Source: Cohnella herbarum (GTDB taxonomy: Bacteria > Bacillota > Bacilli > Paenibacillales > Paenibacillaceae). From it: a stretch of DNA of 64,000 nucleotides. The notes under the pieces were generated by a model that was not told where the DNA came from, ran no database searches, and worked only from the letters and a program-made list of their open reading frames with translations. Positions 1 to 9,157 of the stretch are shown here, one piece after another (position 1 is the first letter of the stretch; each line of letters starts with the position of its first letter). The stretch covers positions 2,108,001 to 2,172,000 of the forward strand of contig NZ_CP051680.1 in assembly GCF_012849095.1 (NCBI RefSeq), written 5' to 3'. Both the position numbers and the translations under genes were made by a program.

Positions 1-694
1 AATCCGGCACGATTTGAAGCTCTGCCTGAGCGTCCAGCGAAACGATAAGTTCATCTTTCGCGGCTTGCATATACGCGAACTGCGAAGGCGCGACGCACAG
101 TACGATAACTCCTTGCTCTCTCCTTCTCGAGAGTGCTTTCTCGAACAGCTTCATTGCCATTTCCGGTGATTTGGCAAGCTTACGGTCCAATATTTTCTCG
201 GCGATCGAACAACTTAGTTCGACCAAGAAGGATTCGCCTTCCATTATGATTGCTTCTTTGGCTATGTATGCTTGCTCCACGGTGGATTGCGCCTCTTGTA
301 GACGAGACTCCCATAGTCGCCCTAAATCCTCTTCCGCTTGCGCGGAACCCGCCGAATACCCCTCATCGTGCCCTTGACGGTTAGACTCCTCGCGATGCTG
401 CGCATCCTCTTCCCGCCGAAGCCGCCACCATTCCTCAATTTCCTGTTCTGCATTAACGCGAACTTCTGCCGCATCCGCCTTGGCCTGCTCTAAGATTTGT
501 CGGGCAGTTTGTTCCGCATCCGCGATAATGCGATCCTTTAAAGATTGAGTTTCGACGTCAATCGCTTGATTCCCTTCGTTATCGACGCCGAATTCCGAAA
601 TATTTTGCGGAATCGGCGCGCTTCGTCGAATAAGCTCCAACCTTTTGAGATCTTCTAGAGACACGACGTGAGAGGATTTGATGAGATTAGACAA
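1..694 (-). CDS. fliH: FliH-type flagellar assembly protein, N-terminal part (runs off window)
   Basis: This is the start of the gene that follows fliG; about 231 codons are visible and the 3' end lies beyond base 1. A TTG start at 694-692 overlaps the fliG stop by 8 nt and has GGAGG about 11 nt upstream. The product begins MSNLIKSSHVVSLEDLKRLE, then becomes a long acidic, Glu/Ala/Gln-rich helical stretch (residues ~50-150), which is typical of FliH. FliH is the cytoplasmic regulator of the flagellar export ATPase FliI. Identification rests on this composition and on its position after fliG in the fla/che operon, because the sequence itself diverges fast in this family. Confidence 0.8.
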   Translation of the reverse strand, partial: MSNLIKSSHVVSLEDLKRLELIRRSAPIPQNISEFGVDNEGNQAIDVETQSLKDRIIADAEQTARQILEQAKADAAEVRVNAEQEIEEWWRLRREEDAQHREESNRQGHDEGYSAGSAQAEEDLGRLWESRLQEAQSTVEQAYIAKEAIIMEGESFLVELSCSIAEKILDRKLAKSPEMAMKLFEKALSRRREQGVIVLCVAPSQFAYMQAAKDELIVSLDAQAELQIVPD

Positions 695-1706
695 TGATAT
701 CGTCTCCTCCGCCGCGAGCGATAATGATTTCCCCGGCCTCTTCCAATCTTCGAATCGTCGCTACGATACGAGTCTGGGCTTCCTCGACATCGCGAAGCCG
801 CACGGGTCCCATATATTCCATCTCTTCCTTGAAAGTCTCCGCCATCCGCTTGGACATGTTCCGGAAGATCGACTCCCTGACTTCCTCGCTGGCCACCTTG
901 AGCGCCAACTGCAAGTCGGAGTTCTCGATGTCGCGCACAATACGCTGAATGGAACGATTGTCCAGGTTGACGATATCCTCGAAAACGAACATCCGCTTCT
1001 TGATTTCTTCCGCCAGCTCCGGATCCTGAATTTCCAAGGAATCCAAAATCGTGCGTTCCGTACCGCGGTCGACTCCGTTCAAAATTTGAACGATCGCTTC
1101 GATACCGCCGGCATTCGTGTAATCTTGCGTAACCGTCGAAGACAGCTTCTGCTCGAGAACTCTCTCGACTTGTGAGATAACCTCCGGAGATGTGCTATCC
1201 ATCAACGCGATTCTACGAGCCACTTCCGCTTGCTTCTCTTGAGGCAAGGAGGAAAGCACGGCGGATGATTGCTCCGGCTGCAAGTAAGACAAGACCAACG
1301 CGATCGTCTGCGCATTCTCGTTCTGAATAAAGTTGAGGATTTGCGACGGTTCCGCTTTTCTAGCGAAATCAAACGGGCGAACTTGCAGCGTTGCAGTCAA
1401 CCGATTGAGAATATCCATCGCTTTCTGCGAACCGAGAGCTTTTTCCAAAATCTCTTTCGCGTAAGTAATACCGCCCTGCGTAATATACTCCTGCGCTACG
1501 CAGATTTGATGAAACTCGCTTAGAATCATATCTTTCTCGCCCGCGTCGACTTTGCGTACGTTTGCGATCTCTAGCGTTAGCTGCTCGATCTCATCATCTC
1601 GCAAGTGTTTGAACACTTGCGCGGACACTTCAGGTCCGAGGGTAATGAGGAGAATAGCCGCCTTTTGTCTACCCGACAACTGTATCCCCTTCGCCACCAC
1701 TGCCAC
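687..1706 (-). CDS. fliG: Flagellar motor switch protein FliG
   Basis: FliG forms the rotor switch ring. It binds FliF through its N-terminal domain and carries the charged C-terminal torque helix that meets the MotA stator. The 339-aa product has the usual length and opens with the family signature around residues 12-24 (GRQKAAILLITLG). Its C-terminal domain contains MGPVRLRDVEEAQ near residues 299-311. The gene follows fliF by 2 nt, so the two are translationally coupled. The first of several closely spaced GTG codons (GTG GCA GTG GTG) sits almost on the AGAGG sequence, so the true start may be one to three codons downstream. Confidence 0.97.
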   Translation of the reverse strand: MAVVAKGIQLSGRQKAAILLITLGPEVSAQVFKHLRDDEIEQLTLEIANVRKVDAGEKDMILSEFHQICVAQEYITQGGITYAKEILEKALGSQKAMDILNRLTATLQVRPFDFARKAEPSQILNFIQNENAQTIALVLSYLQPEQSSAVLSSLPQEKQAEVARRIALMDSTSPEVISQVERVLEQKLSSTVTQDYTNAGGIEAIVQILNGVDRGTERTILDSLEIQDPELAEEIKKRMFVFEDIVNLDNRSIQRIVRDIENSDLQLALKVASEEVRESIFRNMSKRMAETFKEEMEYMGPVRLRDVEEAQTRIVATIRRLEEAGEIIIARGGGDDIIV

Positions 1707-1708
1707 CT

Positions 1709-3274
1709 CTATTCATCCACTAACCAAGTCCGGAGAAGATTGACGAACTCGTCCGGCTTGCGTTTGGCCAAGCTTTCCAACTGTTTGCGAACTTGGCTTT
1801 CATTGGCAACATTGTCGATATCGATCGTAGGCAGCTCAGCGCGCGGAAGCGCTTCAAGTTCGGCCGCTTCCCGAGCAGTTTTACGACGACGGTAGATATA
1901 GTACCCGCCACCGCCAAGCAATGCCAACGCCAACAATCCTGCTCCCGCTAACCAGAACGTGGAAGCCGATGTGCCGCCACTGGATACGTTGTTGCCTGCG
2001 AAAGACTGGGACATTACCGATACGCGCTGCGCAAGAGCCTCGTCAGACAATTCCAAACCCGACTCGGCAAGCAACACTCTCGCGCTTCGGAGAAGCACGC
2101 CTTGGATCTCGGTTAGCTTCTCTGGCGTCATGTTCGCGGAATCCACGCCAACATTTATCGATAAGTCCTTCACTTTATAAGGCCCGTAGTCGATATTATT
2201 AGTAATCCGGTTTACTTCGTAATTAATCGTGCTGGATACTTTCTCGGACGATGATGAACCCGAGCTTGCTCCGCCAGGATAATTAGCGACATCGGTTTCG
2301 CCGGTACCGGCGACGCCTCCGGACTGGCCGTCTTGCCCCTCGTAGGTTTCCGTCGAACTTTGATTGCTGATCTCAATCCCCTTATTATCGTTGTCTTTAA
2401 GAGGCTCGACCAACTGCTCCGTAGAGATTTTCTTGTCGAAGTTCAACGCGGACACTACGCTAACGACCATGTTATCCATACCGACAATGGGATTTAGAAA
2501 TTGCTGAATGTTTCTCTTGAGCGCATTCTCGAATTCGTTCTGAATCGCGAATTGAGTTTCGTACAACGCTCCGCCGATTGCTCCTCCGCCTAGCTGGGAG
2601 GAAGGGGTTAAGTCTCCCGTGCTGCTGCTAATCGTTATGTCTTTGACATCCAGATTGGGCACGGCTGATTTAACGAGATTATAATAGCTATCGATTTCCT
2701 CTTGCTTCGGCCGGAAACCCGGCTTGAAAGTCATAACTACGGCAGCGGTCGCTTTGTCTTTATCGGACTCGTTAAGAAACACGGAATCTTCGGGAAGCGT
2801 AACGATCGCTTTTACTTTCGAGATCCCCTGTTTGCTTAATAAGAGCTGCTGAACTTCGCCGTTTAATGCGTTTCGGAATTTCACGTTAAATTCTTGATCC
2901 GTCGTTCCGATCGCCGAAGACGACTTACTCATCTCAGCGAATCCGATAGATCCGTTCTGGATAAGGCCTTGCGAGCCAATATCGACTTTGACCTTCGACG
3001 CGGACGCGCTCGGTACGGAAATGCTCGTTCCCGAATCGTTTAATTGATAAGCGATCCCGTTGCCGTCCAAGTATTCGATTATCGCCGCCGCGTCCGTGCT
3101 GTCCAAATTCTGAAAAGCAAGCTCATACTCGGTTCTAGTAAACAAATACGTTAATAATATGATTGCAAAAAGCAACAAGGCAGCTGTTGAGGCGAGAACC
3201 CACTTTTGCGCTTTGCTGTACTGGTTCCAGAAACCGAGTAACTTTTCTCGAACCCGTGCCCACTTCTCGTTCAC
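1709..3274 (-). CDS. fliF: Flagellar MS-ring protein FliF
   Basis: FliF builds the MS ring, the membrane base on which the flagellar rotor and export gate assemble. The 521-aa protein has a first membrane helix at about residues 25-45, YscJ/FliF-type ring domains with an EYLDGNGIAYQL segment, and a Gly/Ser-rich periplasmic loop near 320-345. A second membrane helix lies at about 437-458, followed by a cytoplasmic tail that would bind FliG. It starts with GTG behind a GAGGTG ribosome site. It lies 95 bp after fliE in the fla/che operon. Confidence 0.97.
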   Translation of the reverse strand: MNEKWARVREKLLGFWNQYSKAQKWVLASTAALLLFAIILLTYLFTRTEYELAFQNLDSTDAAAIIEYLDGNGIAYQLNDSGTSISVPSASASKVKVDIGSQGLIQNGSIGFAEMSKSSSAIGTTDQEFNVKFRNALNGEVQQLLLSKQGISKVKAIVTLPEDSVFLNESDKDKATAAVVMTFKPGFRPKQEEIDSYYNLVKSAVPNLDVKDITISSSTGDLTPSSQLGGGAIGGALYETQFAIQNEFENALKRNIQQFLNPIVGMDNMVVSVVSALNFDKKISTEQLVEPLKDNDNKGIEISNQSSTETYEGQDGQSGGVAGTGETDVANYPGGASSGSSSSEKVSSTINYEVNRITNNIDYGPYKVKDLSINVGVDSANMTPEKLTEIQGVLLRSARVLLAESGLELSDEALAQRVSVMSQSFAGNNVSSGGTSASTFWLAGAGLLALALLGGGGYYIYRRRKTAREAAELEALPRAELPTIDIDNVANESQVRKQLESLAKRKPDEFVNLLRTWLVDE

Positions 3275-3369
3275 GATTTCACCTCACCTGCGGTTAGCAC
3301 AACAGGGGAATGGAAAATAGCCCCGTTCCTCCTGTTGTGTGTTTGCTTCTATGTCTAGTAGGATCAGGG

Positions 3370-3672
3370 CTACACTTGCATACGCATGATTTCTTGGTAA
3401 GCTTCAATCACTTTATTTCGAACTTGGCCGACCAACGTAAGGCTTAGTTCGGCTTGCGTGGCCGCGATGATGACTTTATTCTCGTCGACTTCGCCGATCA
3501 GAAATTGATCATTCATTTTATGTACGTTTTGTTCTTGAGCCGCTACGCTGTCTAAGGCTGATTTAAGGTACGTCGCGAAACTCTCCGTCGCTTCCGCTGG
3601 CGTTGCCTTTGTTTGAATGCCGCTTATATTGGGTACAAGTCCTACAGGAGCATTTACTGGGTTCGTTATCAA
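3370..3672 (-). CDS. fliE: Flagellar hook-basal body protein FliE
   Basis: FliE is the small adaptor between the MS ring and the proximal rod. The 100-aa product matches the family in size and in its conserved C-terminal half, for example AATQAELSLTLVGQVRNKV at residues ~70-88. No in-frame ATG occurs before the conserved region, so a TTG start at 3672 behind GGGGTG is the best choice. It sits between flgC and fliF, as in Bacillus. Confidence 0.93.
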   Translation of the reverse strand: MITNPVNAPVGLVPNISGIQTKATPAEATESFATYLKSALDSVAAQEQNVHKMNDQFLIGEVDENKVIIAATQAELSLTLVGQVRNKVIEAYQEIMRMQV

Positions 3673-3727
3673 GTTAGCACCCCGCGTTCATTTTATGTTT
3701 GGTTACTTCCCTATGTATTCGCGTGCT

Positions 3728-4171
3728 TTAACGCCCCATTTCCAATGCTTTCATGAACATCGCCTTTCTTGCGTTTAGAGCGGTCACGTTCGCTTCATAG
3801 GAGCGGGACGCGACTAACAAGTCAACTTGTTCCTTTAACATGTCTACATTGGGCATATAAACCATTCCGTTCGCATCCGCATCCGGATGAGCGGGGTTAT
3901 AAACTTGCTTAAACGGCGTCGAATCTTCTTGGATCGCCGTCACTTGTACCCCTTGAGCAGACGAACCGTTCATCTGTTGGGCTAAAAAGTCTTGAAATTT
4001 GGGTTGCACCGCTTCCATGACGACCATTTTCCGACGATAAGGAACGAATTCCCCGTTCACGTATGCTGCGCGAGTCGTTTCCGCGTTAGCGATATTCGCC
4101 GAAATGACGTCCATTCTAAGACGTTGCGCGGTTAACGCCGAAGCGCTAATATCAAAGCCTTCGAGCCTCAT
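3728..4171 (-). CDS. flgC: Flagellar basal-body rod protein FlgC
   Basis: FlgC is a proximal rod subunit of the flagellar basal body. The 147-aa product has the N-terminal rod motif SALTAQRLRMDVISANIANA (residues ~11-30), a VYMPNVD segment and the C-terminal helix SRSYEANVTALNARKAMF. The ATG has a GGGAG site 10 nt upstream. Only 3 nt separate it from flgB, so it is cotranscribed. Confidence 0.97.
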   Translation of the reverse strand: MRLEGFDISASALTAQRLRMDVISANIANAETTRAAYVNGEFVPYRRKMVVMEAVQPKFQDFLAQQMNGSSAQGVQVTAIQEDSTPFKQVYNPAHPDADANGMVYMPNVDMLKEQVDLLVASRSYEANVTALNARKAMFMKALEMGR

Positions 4172-4174
4172 CCG

Positions 4175-4588
4175 TTAGACACTCCCTTTAATTCCGATTC
4201 TCATCATTTGAGCATCATGCCTAAGTTGCTGGGTTAAAAGATTATAGCGAAGCTGGTTTTCGGATAACATAGCCATTTCTTTCTCCATATCGACGTTGTT
4301 TCGATTGTTGTTAATCGCCGTCGATTCTTCCGTAACCACTCGCGGAGTCGGAGAGGGATAGGAAGTATTGATAGGAATATGCCTCGGGTCTGTCATTTTG
4401 CCTATAAGCGCCTTCGTGCCTTGCCCGCCGATCGCCTGTGATAGAAACTCCTCGAATGCAACATCGGATCTCTTAAAATACGGCGTAGCTTCGTTGGCAA
4501 TATTGTTGACTAGCACGCGTTGTCTCATTGTTGCGGCATGAATCGCGTTCTCCAGCCGTTGAAACGCAGCGCCGCTTAATACTTCCAT
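4175..4588 (-). CDS. flgB: Flagellar basal-body rod protein FlgB
   Basis: FlgB is a rod subunit and the first gene of the flagellar operon here. The product (137 aa from the chosen start) carries the rod signature LENAIHAATMRQRVLVNNIA and the region NNRNNVDMEKEMAMLSENQL that is typical of FlgB. I chose ATG 4588 because it has GAGAGG about 8 nt upstream. An in-frame ATG at 4615 lacks a Shine-Dalgarno sequence. An intrinsic terminator between codY and this gene implies a separate flagellar promoter in 4589-4780, but I could not identify a convincing one. Confidence 0.95.
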   Translation of the reverse strand: MEVLSGAAFQRLENAIHAATMRQRVLVNNIANEATPYFKRSDVAFEEFLSQAIGGQGTKALIGKMTDPRHIPINTSYPSPTPRVVTEESTAINNNRNNVDMEKEMAMLSENQLRYNLLTQQLRHDAQMMRIGIKGSV

Positions 4589-4779
4589 TCCTGTCGCCTC
4601 TCTTTGCTTGTACATGAGAACATTCTAATTCTTCATCCCAACTGTTATTCCACGCGCTTACATCATATTCCTGCTTTTAATGACACAACTTTCTTTGATT
4701 CTACAAAAAAAACTGCACGATGCGACAAATTAAGATTTTCTAAGAACATCATCTACGACATACGGTCATGTGACAATAA

Positions 4780-4816
4780 GAAAAAAGCCCTAAATCTTTT
4801 TTCCAAAGATTAGGGC
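4780..4816 (-). terminator. Intrinsic terminator after codY
   Basis: A stem of GCCCTAAATCTTT with AAAGATTAGGGC (one bulge) is followed on the minus strand by TTTTTT. It lies 26 bp after the codY stop and separates the codY operon from the flagellar operon. Confidence 0.88.
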
Positions 4817-4842
4817 CTGTTCGACGAATTTTAAGTACGATT

Positions 4843-5613
4843 CTAATTTTTCCGCTGCTCAAGTTCTTGAAGAAGTTGAGAATTCAAGATTCGAATATAC
4901 GTCCCTTTCATTCCGAGAGAACGGGTTTCGATAACGCCCGCGCTTTCCAGTTTACGAAGAGCGTTAACGATCACAGACCTAGTGATTCCTGCCCGGTCGG
5001 CGATCTTGGAAGCGATTAGCAACCCTTCCCGCCCTTCCAATTCCTCAAATATTTGCTCAACGGCTTCCATCTCGCTGAACGATAGGGAGTTAATGGCAAC
5101 AGAGACGATGGCTTTGCTTCGAGCCTCCGTTTCCCTTTCCTCCATCCTCTCTCTCAATATCTCCATACCTATGATCGTAGACCCATACTCGGCTAATATC
5201 AGATCATTTTCCCCAAAAGATTCATTTTCTCTTGATAGGACTAAAGTACCTAATCTGTCTCCGCCTCCGATTATCGGAACGATCGTTACGATCGCATTTT
5301 CGAACGCGGCTTCGAGCGGGGTTAAAATTTCCTCATTTGACGAAATATTCGCGGCCGTTTCCGTGATCCGCAACAGGCGTTCATTCGTATCGGAGTGAAA
5401 CCTTAGTTCGTCCGAATGATCTACCCTCAGCCACATTTCGGGGAAGGCCGCCGAGTGCGCCCACCCGAGCACTTTCCCTTTCCTGCTCAGCACGAAAACG
5501 TTCCCTTGCATCGTTTCCCGCAAACCTTCCGCCATCTCGCGGAAATTTAACGGTTTGCCGGCCGCTTCTTGGAGCAATTTGTTCAGCGTCCGGGTTTTCA
5601 TCAACAGCGTCAT
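4843..5613 (-). CDS. codY: GTP/branched-chain amino acid sensing repressor CodY
   Basis: CodY is a global regulator that binds GTP and isoleucine, leucine or valine and represses stationary-phase genes. The 256-aa protein has the N-terminal GAF part ([17 protein letters not shown] at residues 17-33 and [20 protein letters not shown] near 110-129). Its C-terminal winged helix ([20 protein letters not shown] then [10 protein letters not shown]) is almost invariant in Bacillales. The ATG has AGGAGG 11 nt upstream. It follows hslVU, as in B. subtilis. Confidence 0.98.
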   Translation of the reverse strand: MTLLMKTRTLNKLLQEAAGKPLNFREMAEGLRETMQGNVFVLSRKGKVLGWAHSAAFPEMWLRVDHSDELRFHSDTNERLLRITETAANISSNEEILTPLEAAFENAIVTIVPIIGGGDRLGTLVLSRENESFGENDLILAEYGSTIIGMEILRERMEERETEARSKAIVSVAINSLSFSEMEAVEQIFEELEGREGLLIASKIADRAGITRSVIVNALRKLESAGVIETRSLGMKGTYIRILNSQLLQELEQRKN

Positions 5614-5688
5614 GATTTACGTTTCCTCCTAATACGACAAACAAACCGAACGACCTCTCGATTCCAAGATTCATAAGCCGTAAACAGA

Positions 5689-7077
5689 CTATAGAATGTA
5701 TTGACTTAAATCCCGATTGCTTGCAATCGAAGCCAACTTCTCGCGAACGTACTCCGGAGTAATATTCATTTCTTCCAATTGAAGCTCGGGGGCTTCGAAG
5801 CTTAAATCCTCAAGCAATTTTTCCAGAAGGGTATGCAATCTGCGAGCTCCGATGTTCTCCGTATTGTGATTAACTTCCTGCGCCATACGCGCAAGCTCGG
5901 ATATCGCCGCCTCCGTGAACGTGACGTTGATCCCTTCCGTCTGCAAGAGAGCCGTATACTGCTTGGTCAACGCATTCTCCGGTTCCGTTAATATCCGGAC
6001 GAAATCTTCGTCCGACAAACTGCTAAGCTCGACCCGGATCGGAAAACGGCCTTGAAGCTCGGGAATTAAATCCGACGGCTTCGCGATGTGGAATGCTCCG
6101 GCAGCCATGAAAAGAACGTAGTCCGTCTTGACAGGCCCGTATTTGGTCATAACGGTCGACCCTTCGACGATAGGCAGAATATCCCTCTGTACGCCTTCGC
6201 GAGACACGTCGGGCCCCTGGCCCCGTCCTTGGCTGGCGATTTTGTCGATCTCGTCGATAAAGATGATTCCGGATTGCTCGGCGCGACGTACCGATTCGGA
6301 TATCACGTCATCCATGTCGATCAGTTTATTCGCTTCCTCAACGATTAATACTTTCCGTGCTTCCTTAACGGTTAAGCGGCGTTTCTTGCGTCGCTTCGGC
6401 AGAAATTGCCCAAGCATTTCCTGCATGTTCCCCATCTGCTCTTGTCCAGGCCCTCCGAGCATATCGAGCATGTTAGGAGAATTATCTTCGACCTCGATTT
6501 CGATCGTCTCGTTCTCTAACAGTCCGGCATCCAGTTTAGCTTTCGTATCCCGACGTTTGTCGTGCAAACCAGGATCTACCGGTTCGGGCTCGTCGCTAGG
6601 CGTACTGATACCGCCGAAAAGCATTTCTAACGGGTTCTTGTTCGATTTAGGCTTCGCTGGAGACGGAACCAATAAAGAAACCAACCGTTCGTTCGCCGCT
6701 TTCTCCGCTTTATCTTTGACTTTCTCCGTGCGCTCTTCTTTGACCATCCGTATGGCCGTTTCGACAAGATCCCGAACCATGGATTCTACGTCTCTGCCAA
6801 CGTATCCGACCTCTGTGAATTTCGTAGCCTCTACCTTGATGAAAGGAGCATGAACAAGCTTCGCAAGCCGGCGCGCGATTTCCGTCTTCCCGACTCCGGT
6901 CGGCCCGATCATCAGAATGTTCTTAGGAACGATTTCGTCGCGAATCTCTTCAGGCAATCTGCTTCTGCGATACCGATTTCGCAAAGCTACGGCTACCGAA
7001 CGCTTGGCAGGCTTTTGTCCGACGATGTATTTATCCAGTTCCGCCACGATTTGGCGAGGGGTCAGCGAGTCATTCAT
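5689..7077 (-). CDS. hslU: HslU/ClpY, ATPase subunit of the HslVU protease
   Basis: HslU is an AAA+ unfoldase that feeds substrates to the HslV peptidase. It has [17 protein letters not shown] at the N terminus, Walker A GPTGVGKT near residue 57, an inserted I domain at about 110-240 and Walker [10 protein letters not shown]. It ends in the DLSQYIL tail that docks HslV. I chose ATG 7077 (462 aa) because it has GGGAG about 8 nt upstream and matches relatives. An upstream ATG at 7116 overlaps the hslV stop and would add 13 residues. Confidence 0.97.
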   Translation of the reverse strand: MNDSLTPRQIVAELDKYIVGQKPAKRSVAVALRNRYRRSRLPEEIRDEIVPKNILMIGPTGVGKTEIARRLAKLVHAPFIKVEATKFTEVGYVGRDVESMVRDLVETAIRMVKEERTEKVKDKAEKAANERLVSLLVPSPAKPKSNKNPLEMLFGGISTPSDEPEPVDPGLHDKRRDTKAKLDAGLLENETIEIEVEDNSPNMLDMLGGPGQEQMGNMQEMLGQFLPKRRKKRRLTVKEARKVLIVEEANKLIDMDDVISESVRRAEQSGIIFIDEIDKIASQGRGQGPDVSREGVQRDILPIVEGSTVMTKYGPVKTDYVLFMAAGAFHIAKPSDLIPELQGRFPIRVELSSLSDEDFVRILTEPENALTKQYTALLQTEGINVTFTEAAISELARMAQEVNHNTENIGARRLHTLLEKLLEDLSFEAPELQLEEMNITPEYVREKLASIASNRDLSQYIL

Positions 7078-7112
7078 GCGATTCTCTCCCTTATCCTTGT
7101 CGAATGTAATCA

Positions 7113-7655
7113 TCATATCTCCTCAACGATCAGATTGTTATTTGTGAACACGCATATTTCCGACGCCGTTTCCAAAGCCGCCCTGGCGATATCCTTCGCT
7201 TCCATCGCCGGAGCGTGCTTTTTAAGCGCTCTTGCAGCGGCTAAAGCGAAGCTGCCGCCCGAACCGATCGCCAGAATACCGTCATCGGGCTCGATGACTT
7301 CCCCGTTACCGGACAACAACAGCATGCCCGTCGTATCGACGACGATCATCATCGCTTCCAGACGGCGCAACACCCGGTCGGATCTCCAATCCTTTGCCAG
7401 TTCTACGGCCGCGCGCTGCAGGTTTCCGTGATGCTCCTCCAGCTTCCCTTCGAACTTCTCGAACAACGTAATCGCGTCGGCAACGGAACCCGCGAAACCC
7501 GCGAGAACTTGATTGCGATATAATCTTCGAACTTTTTTAGCCGTGTTTTTCATGATCATGCTATTTCCGAAGGTCACCTGGCCGTCTCCGGCGATGGCCC
7601 CTTTTCCATTATGCCGAATCGCGCAGATCGTCGTTGCGTGAAAACTCATATCCAT
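7113..7655 (-). CDS. hslV: HslV/ClpQ, peptidase subunit of the HslVU protease
   Basis: HslV is the proteasome-like N-terminal-nucleophile protease chamber. The 180-aa product contains [27 protein letters not shown] (here [18 protein letters not shown]) and [15 protein letters not shown]. The start is informative. The ATG at 7655 has GGGAGG 8 nt upstream and gives [10 protein letters not shown], while a second ATG at 7649 would give MSFHATTI, closer to the B. subtilis form whose nucleophile is an N-terminal serine. The first codon is better supported by spacing. The gene overlaps or abuts hslU. Confidence 0.96.
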   Translation of the reverse strand: MDMSFHATTICAIRHNGKGAIAGDGQVTFGNSMIMKNTAKKVRRLYRNQVLAGFAGSVADAITLFEKFEGKLEEHHGNLQRAAVELAKDWRSDRVLRRLEAMMIVVDTTGMLLLSGNGEVIEPDDGILAIGSGGSFALAAARALKKHAPAMEAKDIARAALETASEICVFTNNNLIVEEI

Positions 7656-7752
7656 TAGCTGATCCTCCCGATCATGAGTCGTGGTTAGGATTCCATGCAG
7701 AATCCGTTTCTTGCCGTTGTTCGCGATGAAGTACTACAACCTCTTAAAGTCG

Positions 7753-7790
7753 CAAAAGCAGCGGCTTATGAGATATACGCCGCCGCTGCT
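7753..7790 (-). terminator. Probable intrinsic terminator after trmFO
   Basis: The arms AGCAGCGGC (7757-7765) and GCCGCTGCT (7782-7790) form a 9-bp stem followed on the minus strand by TTTTGC. It lies 8 bp after the trmFO stop. The T tract is short, so termination may be partial. Confidence 0.5.
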
Positions 7791-7797
7791 AGATAGG

Positions 7798-9153
7798 TTA
7801 CAATCCGGAATTTCCTTTAATCTCCAAGCTTAGCGCGTCGATGCTTTCCAATGCCCGAGCCGCTATGGCCTCGTTCTTTTCCTTCTTGCTTCTCACGCGA
7901 TGCCCCAATGGAGGGAACAAACCGAAGTTCGCGTTCATCGGCTGGAAATGTTTGAAATCCGCCGTCGTAATATAATGTGCCATACTCCCCAAAGTGGTGT
8001 GGGCAGGTAATGTCAAAGGCTGTTGGCCGTTAGCTAACCGTCCCGCGTTTAACCCCGAGATGAGCCCCGAAGCCGCGGATTCGACGTAACCTTCCACTCC
8101 GGTCATTTGGCCGGCGAAGAACAAAGTCTCTCTAGCTTGGAATTGATAGGTCGGACGAAGAAGCTTAGGCGAATTAATGAATGTATTGCGATGCATGACT
8201 CCGTATCGGACGAATTCAGCGTTCTCTAGACCCGGAATCAGAGAAAATACCCGCTTCTGTTCCCCCCATTTCAGATGAGTCTGAAATCCGACGAGGTTAT
8301 ATAACGTTCCTGCCGCATTATCTTGACGAAGCTGAATGACGGCATGCGACTTCGCCCCGGTGCGCGGATCGATCAATCCGACCGGTTTCATCGGACCGAA
8401 CAACACCGTCTGCTTCCCGCGTTTGGCCATAACCTCGATAGGCATGCAACCCTCGAAATACATTTCCTTCTCGAAGTCTTTCACTGCCGCCGTTTCGGCA
8501 GTCGTGAGCGCTTCATAGAAAACGTCGAATTCCGCTTCCGTCATCGGACAATTCAAGTATGCCGCCTCGCCCTTATCGTAACGGGAAGCCAAGAACACCT
8601 TGTCTAAATCTATGGAATCTTTCTCGACGATCGGGGCGGCCGCATCGAAAAAGTAAAAATATTCTTCGCCCATAAGCCGCTTGATGCTATCGGACAGTTC
8701 GGGTGACGTAAGCGGGCCGGTTGCGATCACCACGATGCCGTCTTGCGGGATTTCCGTGACTTCCTCATTAACGACCGTTATCAACGGATGCTCGCGAAGC
8801 CGCTTCGTGACTTCGGCCGAGAAACCGTCACGATCTACCGCGAGCGCCCCTCCGGCGGGAACGGCGTGCAAATCCGCGCAGGAAAGGATCAGGGAATCAA
8901 GACGCCTCATCTCTTCCTTCAATACGCCGACCGCGTTAGCCAAACCGTTTGCTCTTAAGCTATTGCTGCACACTAATTCGGCAAAACCCTCCGTATGGTG
9001 GGCCGGCGTCTGCTTTACCGGGCGCATTTCATATAATGTGACGGGGACGCCCTGCTTGGCGATCTGCCAAGCGGCCTCGCTGCCGGCCAGGCCCGCGCCG
9101 ATTACCGTCACCGATTGGACTTCGTTCAAAGCGTCTAACCTCCTAAACTTCAA
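7798..9153 (-). CDS. trmFO: TrmFO, folate-dependent tRNA m5U54 methyltransferase
   Basis: TrmFO makes 5-methyluridine at position 54 of the tRNA T loop, using methylene-tetrahydrofolate and reduced FAD. The 451-aa product has an FAD-binding Rossmann motif [13 protein letters not shown] (residues ~17-29), then [20 protein letters not shown] and the LVCSNSLR motif. The second conserved cysteine sits in [13 protein letters not shown]. It follows topA by 4 bp, as in other Bacillales. xerC, which normally comes next, is missing here. Confidence 0.97.
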   Translation of the reverse strand: MKFRRLDALNEVQSVTVIGAGLAGSEAAWQIAKQGVPVTLYEMRPVKQTPAHHTEGFAELVCSNSLRANGLANAVGVLKEEMRRLDSLILSCADLHAVPAGGALAVDRDGFSAEVTKRLREHPLITVVNEEVTEIPQDGIVVIATGPLTSPELSDSIKRLMGEEYFYFFDAAAPIVEKDSIDLDKVFLASRYDKGEAAYLNCPMTEAEFDVFYEALTTAETAAVKDFEKEMYFEGCMPIEVMAKRGKQTVLFGPMKPVGLIDPRTGAKSHAVIQLRQDNAAGTLYNLVGFQTHLKWGEQKRVFSLIPGLENAEFVRYGVMHRNTFINSPKLLRPTYQFQARETLFFAGQMTGVEGYVESAASGLISGLNAGRLANGQQPLTLPAHTTLGSMAHYITTADFKHFQPMNANFGLFPPLGHRVRSKKEKNEAIAARALESIDALSLEIKGNSGL

Positions 9154-9157
9154 CCCG

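Noticed and set aside
4616..4779. Sigma-D or sigma-A promoter for the flagellar operon
   Set aside because: Several weak matches exist (for example TATGAT near 4672) but none has both boxes at proper spacing.
6128..6853. 241-codon plus-strand frame antisense to hslU
   Set aside because: It is a Ser-rich antisense shadow of a conserved gene.
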